Part shown: in pieces, positions 42,731-51,231 of the stretch
Numbering within the stretch: the stretch's first letter is position 1
How the letters are laid out: every line of letters begins with the position of its first letter
Source: Dehalococcoidia bacterium
GTDB lineage: Bacteria > Chloroflexota > Dehalococcoidia > UBA2979
DNA length: 64,000 bases
Reading direction: 5' to 3'
Assembly (NCBI GenBank): GCA_020845735.1
Contig: JADLFF010000017.1
Coordinates: forward strand, 72,704-136,703
The notes under the pieces: generated by a model
What the model was told of the DNA's origin: nothing
Database searches by the model: none
What the model saw: only the letters and a program-made list of their open reading frames with translations
Position numbers and translations under genes: made by a program

Positions 42731-43486
42731 ATGGAGCCACGCGAAGGCTACGTCGACGGCAACGGGCTGCGCCTGCGCTACCTGGAGTGGTGCCCGGAGC
42801 AGGCCCGGACCCGCGCGGCGCCACTGGTGTGCCTGCACGGCATCGGCGGCAGCGCCGAGGACTGGCAGGGCCTGGCAGCCGCGCTCGGTGGAGGTCGACG
42901 CGTGATCGCGCTCGACGCGCGCGGGCACGGCGCCAGCGAGTGGTCCTCGGACGCCGCGTACAGCACCGACGCGCACTTCGCGGACCTCGCATGTGCGGTC
43001 GATGCGCTGGGCCTCGAACGCTTCCTGCTCGCCGGCTACTCGATGGGTGGCGGCGTCGCAATCCTCAGCGCCAACGCGCTGCGCGAGCGAGTTGCGGGCG
43101 TCGTCGTGGTGGACGCCTACCCGGGACCCGAGATGACCGAGGGCTCGCGCCGCATCGCAGGGTTCATCGCGCGGGGACCGTGGCTCCACGAGGGCAAGCC
43201 ACGCTTCGACCCCGCGATCTCAGCGGCGTTCGCGCGTGACCTTGAGGCGGGCGAGCCACGCCGGATGGACCTCTGGCCCCACTGGGACGCCCTCGATTGC
43301 CCCACGCTGCTGGTCCGCGGTGAGCTGAGCCGCGTGCTCCCAGCGTCCACCGCCCTCGAGATGCAGGCTCGGCTCCCGGCCGCGACCACAAGGACCATCG
43401 AGGGTGCGACGCACAACCTCATCTTCGGGCATGCAGAGCCAGTCGCCGCTGCGCTCGGCACCTTCCTCGAGAGGTGCGACGAGTAG
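42731..43486 (+). CDS. Alpha/beta-fold hydrolase
   Basis: A 251-residue hydrolase with LVCLHGIGGSAEDW (oxyanion loop), nucleophile Ser104 in LAGYSMGGGVAIL, and His in IEGATHNLIFG. The usual acidic residue after LVRGExS is replaced (LLVRGELSRVL), so the catalytic acid may be the nearby Glu or lie elsewhere. It begins 2 nt after coaBC and may be co-transcribed, though a role in CoA metabolism is not implied by sequence. Ends 4 nt before the convergent pepA stop. Confidence 0.83.
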   Translation: MEPREGYVDGNGLRLRYLEWCPEQARTRAAPLVCLHGIGGSAEDWQGLAAALGGGRRVIALDARGHGASEWSSDAAYSTDAHFADLACAVDALGLERFLLAGYSMGGGVAILSANALRERVAGVVVVDAYPGPEMTEGSRRIAGFIARGPWLHEGKPRFDPAISAAFARDLEAGEPRRMDLWPHWDALDCPTLLVRGELSRVLPASTALEMQARLPAATTRTIEGATHNLIFGHAEPVAAALGTFLERCDE

Positions 43487-43490
43487 CGCT

Positions 43491-45002
43491 CTACTTCGAC
43501 CGGTTGAGCACCAGGTGGACGAGCGTGCGGACCGGCTGGCCGGACATGCCCTTCACCCACTCGCCGCGGTCGCGCTCCACGTCCATGACGCCGGCAATGT
43601 CGAGGTGCGCCCAGGGCGTGTCGCCCGCGAACTTCTCGATGAGCTTTGCGCCCGTGATCGAGCCCGCGGGCGCGCCGCCCGTGTTCTTCACGTCGGCGAC
43701 ATCCGACTTGATCTGGTCCTCGTACTCCTTGTCCATGGGCATGCGCCAGAGCTTCTCGCCGGAGAGCGCCGAGGCGCGCTCGAGGTCCGCCATGAGTGCA
43801 TCGTTGTTCGTGTGCACGCCGTAGCGCACCTTGCCGAGGGCCACGTTGATCGCCCCGGTGAGCGTCGCGACATCGATGAGCGGCGTCGCGCCCTGCTGCT
43901 TCGCGTAGGCCACGCCGTCGGCGAGGACGAGCCGCCCCTCGGCGTCCGTGTTGATCACCTCGATGGACTGGCCGTCCATCGCGTAGACGACGTCACCCGG
44001 CTTGGTGGCGCCACCCCCCGGCATGTTCTCGGTGCAGGGCGCCACGCCGATGACGCTCGCCGACGGCTTGAGGCGCGCGATCGCCATCATCGCCCCCAGC
44101 ACCGAGGCGGCGCCCGACATGTCGCCCTTCATCCGCTCCATGCCCGCCGCGGGCTTGATCGATGTCCCGCCCGTGTCGAACGTGATCCCCTTGCCGATGA
44201 GGGCGATCGGTGCCGACTGGGCGCCCCGCCCCCGGTACCGCAGGACGATGAACTTCGGTGGCTGGTGCGACCCGTTCGCGACGGAGAGGTAAGAGCCCAT
44301 CCCGAGGCGCTCCGCCTCGGCGCGCTCGATGATCGTGCACTCCAGCCCCTCGCGAGCCGCCATCTCCTGGGCGTGCGTCGCCATGATCGTTGGCGTCATG
44401 AGGTTGGCCGGCTCGTTGGCGAGGTCACGCGCGAAGTTGGTTGCCTCGGCCATCGCGACGCCCTGCGCGACGCCTCGGGTTGCCGCGGTAGCTGCTCGAG
44501 CGCTCGCCTCGACGAAGGTCACGCTCGTCACCGCCCCGCGAGGGCGGTCCGCCTCCCTCGTGTGGTGCTTGTCGAAGCGGTAGAGCCCCATGAGGACGCC
44601 CTCGGCGCGGGCGGCCGCTGCGACCGCCGGGTCCACCGTCCCGGTCGCGTAGCTCTGCGTCGACCAGGCGACGCGGCCGGCGTTCAGCCCTCGAAGCGTG
44701 CGGGCCGCGTTCCCCGCGTTCCGCCGCTCGGCGTGCGCGTCGAACGCCTCGGCCTTGCCGGCCCCGGCCACCACCACCCGCTTTGCCCGGAGCTTGCCGC
44801 CATGGAGCACGGTCGTCTCGCCCGAGCGGCCCGTGATGAGCCCATCGCGAATCATCACCGCGAGGGCGCCATCCGTGGCGCGATCGACCGCGGCGGCGTG
44901 CCCGCTGAGTCGCGCCGAGCCCTCCGGGACCCAGCAGAGGACCGTATCGACATCGAGTTGCCCGATGTTGCCCCCGCTGACGCTCAACTCTGGGTTCGTC
45001 AC
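43491..45002 (-). CDS. pepA: Leucyl aminopeptidase, M17 family
   Basis: Cytosolic di-zinc/manganese aminopeptidase that releases N-terminal residues and in some species also binds DNA. The 503-residue protein has the M17 catalytic domain: LIGKGITFDTGGTSIKPAAGMERMKGDMSGAASVLG, the signature NTDAEGRLVLADGVAYA, and TLTGAINVALG. The metal-ligating Lys, Asp and Glu positions and the catalytic Arg in EGRL are present. The N-terminal domain is more divergent, as usual. GTG start at 45002. A monocistronic minus-strand gene convergent with the hydrolase. Confidence 0.94.
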   Translation of the reverse strand: MTNPELSVSGGNIGQLDVDTVLCWVPEGSARLSGHAAAVDRATDGALAVMIRDGLITGRSGETTVLHGGKLRAKRVVVAGAGKAEAFDAHAERRNAGNAARTLRGLNAGRVAWSTQSYATGTVDPAVAAAARAEGVLMGLYRFDKHHTREADRPRGAVTSVTFVEASARAATAATRGVAQGVAMAEATNFARDLANEPANLMTPTIMATHAQEMAAREGLECTIIERAEAERLGMGSYLSVANGSHQPPKFIVLRYRGRGAQSAPIALIGKGITFDTGGTSIKPAAGMERMKGDMSGAASVLGAMMAIARLKPSASVIGVAPCTENMPGGGATKPGDVVYAMDGQSIEVINTDAEGRLVLADGVAYAKQQGATPLIDVATLTGAINVALGKVRYGVHTNNDALMADLERASALSGEKLWRMPMDKEYEDQIKSDVADVKNTGGAPAGSITGAKLIEKFAGDTPWAHLDIAGVMDVERDRGEWVKGMSGQPVRTLVHLVLNRSK

Positions 45003-45103
45003 TCGGGGCCACCCTCTCGCTTGAGGCGCGCTTGTGATGTCGTTCGCGCGGGAGCATATGGAGGCTTGATGGCAGGCGGCAAGGCGAGGCCTGACGTACG
45101 CGG

Positions 45104-45109
45104 TAGAAT
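45104..45109 (+). promoter_or_regulatory. -10 box for the PAP2 gene
   Basis: TAGAAT 23 nt before the GTG start, in the divergent 130-bp region shared with pepA. No clear -35. Confidence 0.35.
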
Positions 45110-45132
45110 GGCGCGGCGAGAAGGGGGCGCCT

Positions 45133-45948
45133 GTGCGCGTGCAGCGAGCGCTGCAGTACGTACTGAGGCAGACTCACCCCGAGCGCCGGCATCCGAGCTG
45201 GTGGGACCTCAGCGAACTCGCCCTCGTCGCGGTTGGCTTCCTCGCGTACTTTCTCGTGCGCGGTGCCGTTGTTGACCGCGCTCACGATGCCATCGCGAAC
45301 TCACGAGAGATCGTCGCGCTGCAGATGGCGCTCGGTCTCTGGGTCGAGCCTCGGATCCAGGAGCTCGCGCTCCAGATGCACCTCCTCGTGCGGGCGATGA
45401 ACTTCGTCTACTTCTGGCTCGATTTCCCGCTCATCGTCGGGGTCGGGTTGTTGCTCTTCTGGAAGGAGCGGCCCCACTACACCCTCCTCCGCGATGCGCT
45501 CCTCGTATCGGGTGGGATGGCGCTCGTCTGCTACTACTCGTACCCGGTGGCGCCGCCCCGATACCTCGTGGACATGGGCTTCGTCGATACGCTCGCGAAG
45601 TACGACAACCTCTCGTACCAGGCGCAGTCGATGCGTCCGTTCGTCAACCCGTACGCCGCCGTCCCGTCGCTCCACGTGGGCTGGGCAGCGCTCGTGGGCG
45701 CGACGGCGTTCCGCGTCTCGCGGCAATGGCTCATCCGAGGGGCAGGCGTGTTGCTCGTCGTGTTGCAGGCGGTTGCCGTGGTGGTCACGGGGAACCACTT
45801 CCTCTTCGATGGGATCGTGGGGCTGATCGTGTGCACCGCGTCGTGGTACGTCGCCGTGGGCCTGCAGGCGCGCGGCTACCCGTGGCTGCGAGGGTGGTTG
45901 CAGCGCCAGGAACGAGCGCGACGGGCAGCGATTGGTCGAGCGGGCTAG
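45133..45948 (+). CDS. PAP2-superfamily membrane phosphatase (Aur1-like)
   Basis: A 271-residue integral membrane protein with about six helices. The PAP2_3-type signatures are YPVAPPRYL after helix four, NPYAAVPSLHVGWA carrying the catalytic His, and TGNHFLFDGIVG with the His-Asp pair of motif three. This subgroup includes inositol-phosphoceramide synthase-like and phosphatidylinositol-phosphate phosphatase-like enzymes, so it probably acts on a phospholipid or polyprenyl phosphate. AAGGGGG lies before the GTG start. Ends within a 12-bp palindrome (CGGGCTAGCCCG). Confidence 0.88.
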   Translation: MRVQRALQYVLRQTHPERRHPSWWDLSELALVAVGFLAYFLVRGAVVDRAHDAIANSREIVALQMALGLWVEPRIQELALQMHLLVRAMNFVYFWLDFPLIVGVGLLLFWKERPHYTLLRDALLVSGGMALVCYYSYPVAPPRYLVDMGFVDTLAKYDNLSYQAQSMRPFVNPYAAVPSLHVGWAALVGATAFRVSRQWLIRGAGVLLVVLQAVAVVVTGNHFLFDGIVGLIVCTASWYVAVGLQARGYPWLRGWLQRQERARRAAIGRAG

Positions 45949-45953
45949 CCCGC

Positions 45954-46559
45954 TTACCCCTCGTCCAGGTCCAGCGCGAGGGCTGTCACAAACTGGTCGA
46001 AGGCGGTGCCGGAGGTGTCCACCTGCATGTGGTCGCGGGTGATCGGTTCGCGTCGCATCGCGTGGCCGAGGTGCACATCCCGGGGCGACTGAGGATCGCC
46101 GCTGGCGCCGTCGCGGATGGGGGCCGCACCGCCGGCGAGCCGTTCCATGACCACACCCGTAGGCGCCGTCACGTCCACCAGCACCAGGCGCGCGCGGTGC
46201 AACTCGGCAATGCTGTAGAGCGGCTGCCGCTCCCACTCCGTCAGGTTCGGGGCATCGAGTACGACCGAGATGTTCCGATGCAGCAACTCGCCGATGGCGG
46301 CGCGGATCGCGCGCTGGACCCGCTGGTTTTCGCCGAACGAGTACTCGAGTGCGGGTGCCAGCCGCTTCCGGATCTCGTCCGAGGAGATCACGGCGATCGG
46401 GGTGCGCTCGGCGAGACGGCGGGCGAGCTCGCTCTTGCCGGCACCCGGCGGTCCGACGAGCACCACCAGCGACGCCCACGCCCGCGCGCGGGGCAGCGGG
46501 TGGAGCGCCTCGAGTACCACGTCCGCGTCGCGAGGGGTGTCGGTCCTGGTTGCGCTCAT
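45954..46559 (-). CDS. P-loop kinase-like ATPase (AAA_33 type)
   Basis: A 201-residue P-loop protein with Walker A LVVLVGPPGAGKSELARRL, then VISSDEIRKRLAP, and a Walker B-like SVVLDAPNLTEWER. This pattern matches small kinases of the AAA_33/zeta-toxin-related group, often acting on nucleotides, nucleic-acid ends or small molecules. No toxin partner is adjacent. TATACT (46573-46568) ends 8 nt before the ATG with no Shine-Dalgarno, suggesting a near-leaderless transcript. Convergent with the PAP2 gene. Confidence 0.8.
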   Translation of the reverse strand: MSATRTDTPRDADVVLEALHPLPRARAWASLVVLVGPPGAGKSELARRLAERTPIAVISSDEIRKRLAPALEYSFGENQRVQRAIRAAIGELLHRNISVVLDAPNLTEWERQPLYSIAELHRARLVLVDVTAPTGVVMERLAGGAAPIRDGASGDPQSPRDVHLGHAMRREPITRDHMQVDTSGTAFDQFVTALALDLDEG

Positions 46560-46567
46560 TGCGCTGG

Positions 46568-46573
46568 AGTATA
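46568..46573 (-). promoter_or_regulatory. -10 box for the P-loop kinase gene
   Basis: TATACT 8 nt upstream of the start codon on the minus strand; no clear -35 and no Shine-Dalgarno. Confidence 0.45.
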
Positions 46574-46611
46574 GCGCCCGTGGCCACTGCGCCGATTGCC
46601 GACCGATTGCC

Positions 46612-46720
46612 GCACGAAGGACCCTCGTGCTAGCGTCAGTATGACAAGAGAGGAAGCGTACGGGCGGGAGCCCGAACCGTGGTCGGCGTGGCGTCTGCGT
46701 CGGCCCTGGTGAACACGGTA
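46612..46720 (+). promoter_or_regulatory. Candidate structured leader of rpsO
   Basis: Three stems before rpsO: GCACGA/TCGTGC (46612-46617 with 46625-46630), CGGGC/GCCCG (46661-46665 with 46670-46674) and ACCGTG/CACGGT (46676-46681 with 46714-46719). S15 represses its own translation through leader RNA in several bacteria, so a regulatory fold is plausible here. The exact structure is not established. Confidence 0.35.
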
Positions 46721-46784
46721 GACGATAACGACGTTCATACCGGACTCAGCAAGACATCGCAGCTCTGAAGGCACGCAATTCCCC

Positions 46785-47051
46785 ATGCAAACGGCTCAGC
46801 GCAAGACCGAGATCATCAGCCAGTTCCAGCGCTTCGACGGCGACACGGGCTCGTCTGAGGTCCAGATTGCGCTGCTCACCGACCGCATTCAGTACCTGAC
46901 CGACCACCTGCGGCGGAACAAGCACGACTTCGAGACGCGTCGAGGTCTGCTCCGCCTGGTGGGTCAGCGTCGCCGGCAGCTGCGCTACCTGAGCAAGACG
47001 GACGTCGCCCGCTATCGGACCGTCCTGGAGCGCCTCGGCCTGCGCCGCTGA
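46785..47051 (+). CDS. rpsO: Small ribosomal subunit protein S15
   Basis: S15 binds 16S rRNA early in 30S platform assembly and forms an inter-subunit bridge. The 88-residue product is of exact family length and has [56 protein letters not shown], the S15 signature. The Shine-Dalgarno is weak (GAAGG about 13 nt upstream), consistent with regulated translation. It is followed by pnp, the conserved bacterial pairing, 207 bp downstream. Confidence 0.98.
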   Translation: MQTAQRKTEIISQFQRFDGDTGSSEVQIALLTDRIQYLTDHLRRNKHDFETRRGLLRLVGQRRRQLRYLSKTDVARYRTVLERLGLRR

Positions 47052-47089
47052 CGCTTTCGGCTTCGATTCCGCTCCCCGACCCGAACGCC

Positions 47090-47111
47090 CAGCGCGAGTG
47101 ATCGCGCGCTG
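47090..47111 (+). other. Hairpin between rpsO and pnp
   Basis: CAGCGCG (47090-47096) and CGCGCTG (47105-47111) with an 8-nt loop and no T-run. In E. coli an rpsO-pnp intergenic stem is an RNase III site for PNPase autoregulation; a similar role is possible. Confidence 0.45.
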
Positions 47112-47258
47112 AGGGATGCGTTCGCTGCGTACTGCGTCATCGGCAGATACTTCCGCTTCTCACCTCAACCCCTCGAGACCAACGAGTGCCGGGCGACGAC
47201 GCCTCGGGCTCGCGCATGCGTTCCTGGCCGCTTCGCGGCGGGAGAGAAAGAGTGATCT

Positions 47259-49736
47259 GTGACAGAAGAACGAACGTTTAGCCGGGAGATCGGCGGGCAG
47301 ACCTTCGAGGTCGGCGTGGGGCTCTTTGCCCAGAACGCGGGCGCCTCGTGCACGGTGCGCTACGGCGACACCATGGTCCTCGCGACGGTGTGTGACGGCG
47401 ACGCCCGCGAGGGCATCGACTTCTTCCCGCTCACGGTCGACTTCGAGGAGCGGATGTACGCGATCGGGAAGATCCCCGGTTCGTTCTTCCGCCGCGAGGG
47501 TCGGCCGAGCACCGAGGCGACGCTCGCCGCGCGCATGACCGACCGGCCGATCCGCCCCCTCTTCCCCAAGGGCTTCAAGCGCGAGGTGCAGGTCGTCATC
47601 ACGCTGCTGTCCTCGGACCGCGACGTGCCGGCCGACGTGCTCGGCACGAACGGCGCCTCGATCGTCCTCGGGATGTCGCGCCTGCCGTTCATGGGTCCCG
47701 TGTCCGCCGTGCGCGTGGGCCGCATCGATGGCCAGTTCAAGGTCTTCCCGACCTACAGCGACCTCGAGGTCTCCGACCTCGACCTCATCGTCGCGGGAAC
47801 CGCGCAGTCCGTGGTGATGATCGAGGCGGGCGCCTCCGAGGTCCCCGAGGCCGACATTCTCGCCGCGATCGAGTTCGGCCGTGGCGTCATCGCCGAGCTC
47901 AACGCCTTCCAGCAGGAGATCGTGGCCGCCGTCGGCGAGCCGAAGATGGCCTTCGAGGCGCCCGACACGACCTCCGAGGTCAAGACCCGTGTCGCCGCCG
48001 CCCTCGAGGGCGAGCTCACCCGCGTCCTCGCCTCCGTCATGGACGAGGGCTTCACGGGCATCGACAACCTCGCGGGCTTCGCGGCTGAGAAGCTGGCGGA
48101 CCCCGCGGTCTCGAAGTCGGACGTGCGCCGCGTCATCGAGGACGTGATCAAGCCGATGGTGCGGCAGCGCATCCTCAAGGAGAATCTCCGCGCGGACAAC
48201 CGCCCCGAGGACAAGATCCGCGACCTCAAGGTGCGTGTGGGCGTCATCCCGCGGACGCACGGCTCCGGCCTCTTCCAGCGCGGGCAGACCCAGGTGCTCT
48301 CCGTCGCGACGCTCGGTCCGATTGGCGACCGGCAGCGCATGGACTCGATCGCTCCGACGCAGTTCAAGCGCTACCTGCACCACTACAACTTCCCGCCGTA
48401 CTCGGTGGGTGAGGCGCGATTCATGCGCGGCCCCGGCCGCCGCGAGATCGGGCACGGCATGCTCGCCGAGCGCTCGCTTGAGCCGGTGCTGCCGAGCTTC
48501 GACGACTTCCCGTACACCATCCGCGTCGTCTCCGACACGCTGATGTCGAACGGCTCCTCCTCGATGGCGTCCGTCTGCGGGTCCACGCTCTCCCTGATGG
48601 ATGCCGGTGTGCCGATCAAGGCGCCGGTCGCCGGCGTCGCGATGGGCCTCGTCACCGAGGAGGGCAGCGACACCTACCGCGTCCTCACGGACATCGCCGG
48701 CATCGAGGATGCCTTCGGCGACATGGACTTCAAGGTCGCTGGGACGAGCAAGGGCGTGACCGGCGTCCAGCTCGACATCAAGCTGAAGTCGCTGCCGCCC
48801 GGGCTGTTCGAGACCGTCTTCGAGCGCGCCCGCGTCGCCCGCATGCAGCTCCTCGAGGCGATGAACGCCGCGATCGCGGCCCCGCGCACCGAGGTCTCTC
48901 GGTACGCCCCGATGATCACGACGATCCAGATCAACCCCGAGAAGATCGGCCTTGTGATCGGGCCCCGAGGCGCGACGATCCAGAAGATGACCGCCGAGAC
49001 CGGCTGCACCATCGACGTGCAGGACGACGGCTCGATCTTCGTCGGTGGCCCCGACGGCGACTCGGTGCGCCGCGCCGTCTCGATGATCGAGGGCCTCACC
49101 CGCGAGGTGAAGGTCGGCGACGTCTACGAGGGCAAGGTCAGCCGGATCATGAACTTCGGCGCCTTCGTCGAGATTCTGCCGGGCAAGGACGGCCTCGTGC
49201 ACATCTCGGACATTGCCGCCGAGCGCATCGAGCGCGTCGAGGACGTGCTCAACATCGGTGACCCCGTCCAGGTCAAGGTCGTCGAGATCGACAACCTGGG
49301 GCGCATCAACCTCTCGCGCCGCGCGCTCCTCGAGGGCTACGACGAGGAGGCCGAGGCCAGCCGCTCGCGCGACGACGGTCGCGGCGGCCGTGGACCTCGC
49401 GGTCCGCGGGGTGGCGGCGGCCGAGGTGAGCGCGGCGGTGACCGAGGTGGCGACCGCGGTGGAGACCGGGGTGACCGGTTTGACCGCGGCGACCGGAACG
49501 AGCGCAGCGATCGCAACGGGGGTGAGCGGTTCACGCGCCGCCCCGGACCTCGAGGCGAGCGCGCCGACGGCGGTGCTGCCGAGCGCAGCGAGCCCGTCGA
49601 GTCGCGTGAGCCGCGTGAGACGCAGCCGGAGCGCGCCGAGCGCGCCGAGCGAGAGCCCTTCGGTGGCGGAGGCGGCTACAGCGGGAGCACCGCCGGCGAG
49701 CCGCCGGCCCCGCGGCCGGGAGGCAGGCGCTGGTAG
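47259..49736 (+). CDS. pnp: Polyribonucleotide nucleotidyltransferase with long RG-rich tail
   Basis: PNPase degrades RNA 3' to 5' using phosphate and is part of the degradosome in some bacteria. The 825-residue protein has two RNase PH domains around a helical domain, a KH domain (KIGLVIGPRGATIQKM) and an S1 domain (YEGKVSRIMNFGAFVEILPGKDGLVHISDI). The typical enzyme is near 700 residues. Here about 120 extra residues after residue 703 are rich in RG, RGG and GGDR and end GGRRW. This tail is likely disordered and RNA- or partner-binding. GTG start with a weak Shine-Dalgarno. Ends before a strong terminator. Confidence 0.96.
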   Translation: MTEERTFSREIGGQTFEVGVGLFAQNAGASCTVRYGDTMVLATVCDGDAREGIDFFPLTVDFEERMYAIGKIPGSFFRREGRPSTEATLAARMTDRPIRPLFPKGFKREVQVVITLLSSDRDVPADVLGTNGASIVLGMSRLPFMGPVSAVRVGRIDGQFKVFPTYSDLEVSDLDLIVAGTAQSVVMIEAGASEVPEADILAAIEFGRGVIAELNAFQQEIVAAVGEPKMAFEAPDTTSEVKTRVAAALEGELTRVLASVMDEGFTGIDNLAGFAAEKLADPAVSKSDVRRVIEDVIKPMVRQRILKENLRADNRPEDKIRDLKVRVGVIPRTHGSGLFQRGQTQVLSVATLGPIGDRQRMDSIAPTQFKRYLHHYNFPPYSVGEARFMRGPGRREIGHGMLAERSLEPVLPSFDDFPYTIRVVSDTLMSNGSSSMASVCGSTLSLMDAGVPIKAPVAGVAMGLVTEEGSDTYRVLTDIAGIEDAFGDMDFKVAGTSKGVTGVQLDIKLKSLPPGLFETVFERARVARMQLLEAMNAAIAAPRTEVSRYAPMITTIQINPEKIGLVIGPRGATIQKMTAETGCTIDVQDDGSIFVGGPDGDSVRRAVSMIEGLTREVKVGDVYEGKVSRIMNFGAFVEILPGKDGLVHISDIAAERIERVEDVLNIGDPVQVKVVEIDNLGRINLSRRALLEGYDEEAEASRSRDDGRGGRGPRGPRGGGGRGERGGDRGGDRGGDRGDRFDRGDRNERSDRNGGERFTRRPGPRGERADGGAAERSEPVESREPRETQPERAERAEREPFGGGGGYSGSTAGEPPAPRPGGRRW
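49435..49500 (+). repeat. Imperfect 12-nt tandem repeats coding GGDR in the pnp tail
   Basis: Units such as GGTGACCGAGGT, GGCGACCGCGGT and GGAGACCGGGGT code for repeated Gly-Gly-Asp-Arg. Third positions vary, so the repeat is kept at protein rather than DNA level. Confidence 0.6.
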
Positions 49737-49768
49737 CCTCCGCGCTCCGCGACTGACGACGCGTTAGA

Positions 49769-49805
49769 CTGGCCCCGCTGTCGAACTGGCAGCGGGGCCT
49801 TCTGT
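49769..49805 (+). terminator. Intrinsic terminator after pnp
   Basis: Perfect 10-bp stem GGCCCCGCTG (49769-49778) / CAGCGGGGCC (49788-49797), 9-nt loop, then TTCTGTTG. The clearest Rho-independent terminator in the window. Confidence 0.85.
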
Positions 49806-49874
49806 TGCCCCGTGCAACCTGGACCTCTCGGAGTCTCCGGCTGGGCTCCCCGAGTGAGCGAGCGGGAGAGCGGC

Positions 49875-50645
49875 ATGATTCGAGTCGTGGTATCCGGGAC
49901 CGGACAGATGGGGGCCCTGACCCGGGCAACCATCGAGGCCCAGCCCGACATGGAGGTCACCGGCATCATCGAGCCACTCGGGGAGGAGGCGTCGCACCTC
50001 TACCCGATTGGCTCCGACCCCGCGGCGCTCTTTGCCATCGCCAGGCCCGATGTCGTCGTCGACTTCACGAACGCCTCGTTCACCGGACGCCTCGTCGATG
50101 CCGCGATCGCGCATGGGGTGCGGCCGGTGATCGCCACGTCCGGCGTGCCTCGCGAGGTGGTGGACCGCCTGCGCGATGAGTGCGCGCGAGCCCGGATCGG
50201 TGCGGTGCTCGCCCCGAACCTCGCGCTCGGCGCGGTCGTCCTCATGCACCTCGCCGACGTGGCTGCGCGCTACTTCGATAGCGTCGAGGTGATCGAGCTG
50301 CACCACGACCGGAAGGTCGATGCGCCGTCGGGGACCGCCCTCGAGACCGCGCGCCGCCTCCGTGCCGCGCGTGGCTCCGACTTCGTGCACAACGAGCCGA
50401 CGCTCGAGCATCTCCCCGGCGCACGCGGCGCCGAGCTAGGCGGCGTCGCGGTCCACTCCGTGCGGCTCCCGGGCTTCGTGGCCCACCAGGAGGTGATCTT
50501 CGGCGGGCAGGGTCAGACGCTGTCCCTCCGTCACGACTCGACGGGCCGCGACTCCTTCATGCCGGGCGTCCTGCTCGCCGTGCGCGAGGTCATGAACCTC
50601 AACGGGCTCGTCGAGGGGCTGGGCGCCCTCATGGGCCTGCCCTAG
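49875..50645 (+). CDS. dapB: 4-hydroxy-tetrahydrodipicolinate reductase
   Basis: DapB reduces the DapA product with NAD(P)H in lysine/diaminopimelate synthesis. The 256-residue protein starts IRVVVSGTGQMGALTRATI (nucleotide loop) and has the active-site signature ELHHDRKVDAPSGTALETA, matching HHRxKxDAPSGTA. FVAHQEVIFGGQGQTLSLRHDS closes the substrate domain. ATG 49875 with GGGAGAG upstream was chosen; the frame extends further up into the terminator region. It lies alone after pnp, 2.6 kb from asd's end. Confidence 0.95.
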   Translation: MIRVVVSGTGQMGALTRATIEAQPDMEVTGIIEPLGEEASHLYPIGSDPAALFAIARPDVVVDFTNASFTGRLVDAAIAHGVRPVIATSGVPREVVDRLRDECARARIGAVLAPNLALGAVVLMHLADVAARYFDSVEVIELHHDRKVDAPSGTALETARRLRAARGSDFVHNEPTLEHLPGARGAELGGVAVHSVRLPGFVAHQEVIFGGQGQTLSLRHDSTGRDSFMPGVLLAVREVMNLNGLVEGLGALMGLP

Positions 50646-50746
50646 CGAGGGCGAACGTCCCGTCGAGGCGAGACGAAGTGCCCTCCGAGCCCGTTCGGCG
50701 ACCGCGCACCATCCCCTCGAATTGGCTGTTGCCCCGGGGGCGAACC

Positions 50747-51157
50747 ATGGCGAGCGGTCGCTGGAACGTCGGGCTGGGGTTCCTCTCGATTGCCGGGTTC
50801 GTCGTCCTCGGATTCGTGCTCGTCTATCTCCGGGACCTCGCTCCCGGCAAGGACGAGTGGATTGCGACCTACAGCACCGGCGACCACTTCGAGACGCGGC
50901 TGGCGCACGCGCACGGCAACCTCTTTGCGCTGATCAACATCGCAATGGGCCTGGCGCTGCCGAGGCTGGCGATGGGAGATGGCGCGAAGCGCGCCCTCGC
51001 CGGCCTCACCCTGGCGGGGATGCTGATGCCCGTGGGCATCCTCGGCGAGGTGGTGCTGGGCACGCCGCCGCTGTTCGTGCTGCTGGGCGGTGCCGCGATG
51101 TTCGTCGCCGTGACGTGGGCCGGCATCGAGGGCCTGCGCACACCTGTGATGTCCTGA
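50747..51157 (+). CDS. Small four-helix membrane protein of unknown function
   Basis: A 136-residue hydrophobic protein with about four helices (VGLGFLSIAGFVVLGFVLVYL; NLFALINIAMGLALPRL; ALAGLTLAGMLMPVGILGEVVL; PPLFVLLGGAAMFVAVTWAGI). A His-rich motif HFETRLAHAHGNLFALINIAMG before helix two could bind metal or heme, which is inference. I do not recognise the family. ATG 50747 follows a GGGGGC stretch. Lies between dapB and asd on the same strand. Confidence 0.65.
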   Translation: MASGRWNVGLGFLSIAGFVVLGFVLVYLRDLAPGKDEWIATYSTGDHFETRLAHAHGNLFALINIAMGLALPRLAMGDGAKRALAGLTLAGMLMPVGILGEVVLGTPPLFVLLGGAAMFVAVTWAGIEGLRTPVMS

Positions 51158-51231
51158 TCACCGCACGACTGGTGCGCGAGGCCGCGCCTCGCCCGTATCA
51201 TCGATAGTCCACCGGTTCGGATGCGGAGCGA

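Noticed and set aside
45941-45952. 12-bp palindrome CGGGCTAGCCCG as a regulatory site
   Set aside because: It contains the PAP2 stop codon at a convergent gene end and is better explained as a compact stop or hairpin than as an operator.
47160-49202. 680-codon minus-strand open frame opposite pnp
   Set aside because: Antisense shadow of pnp with biased composition and no recognisable motif.
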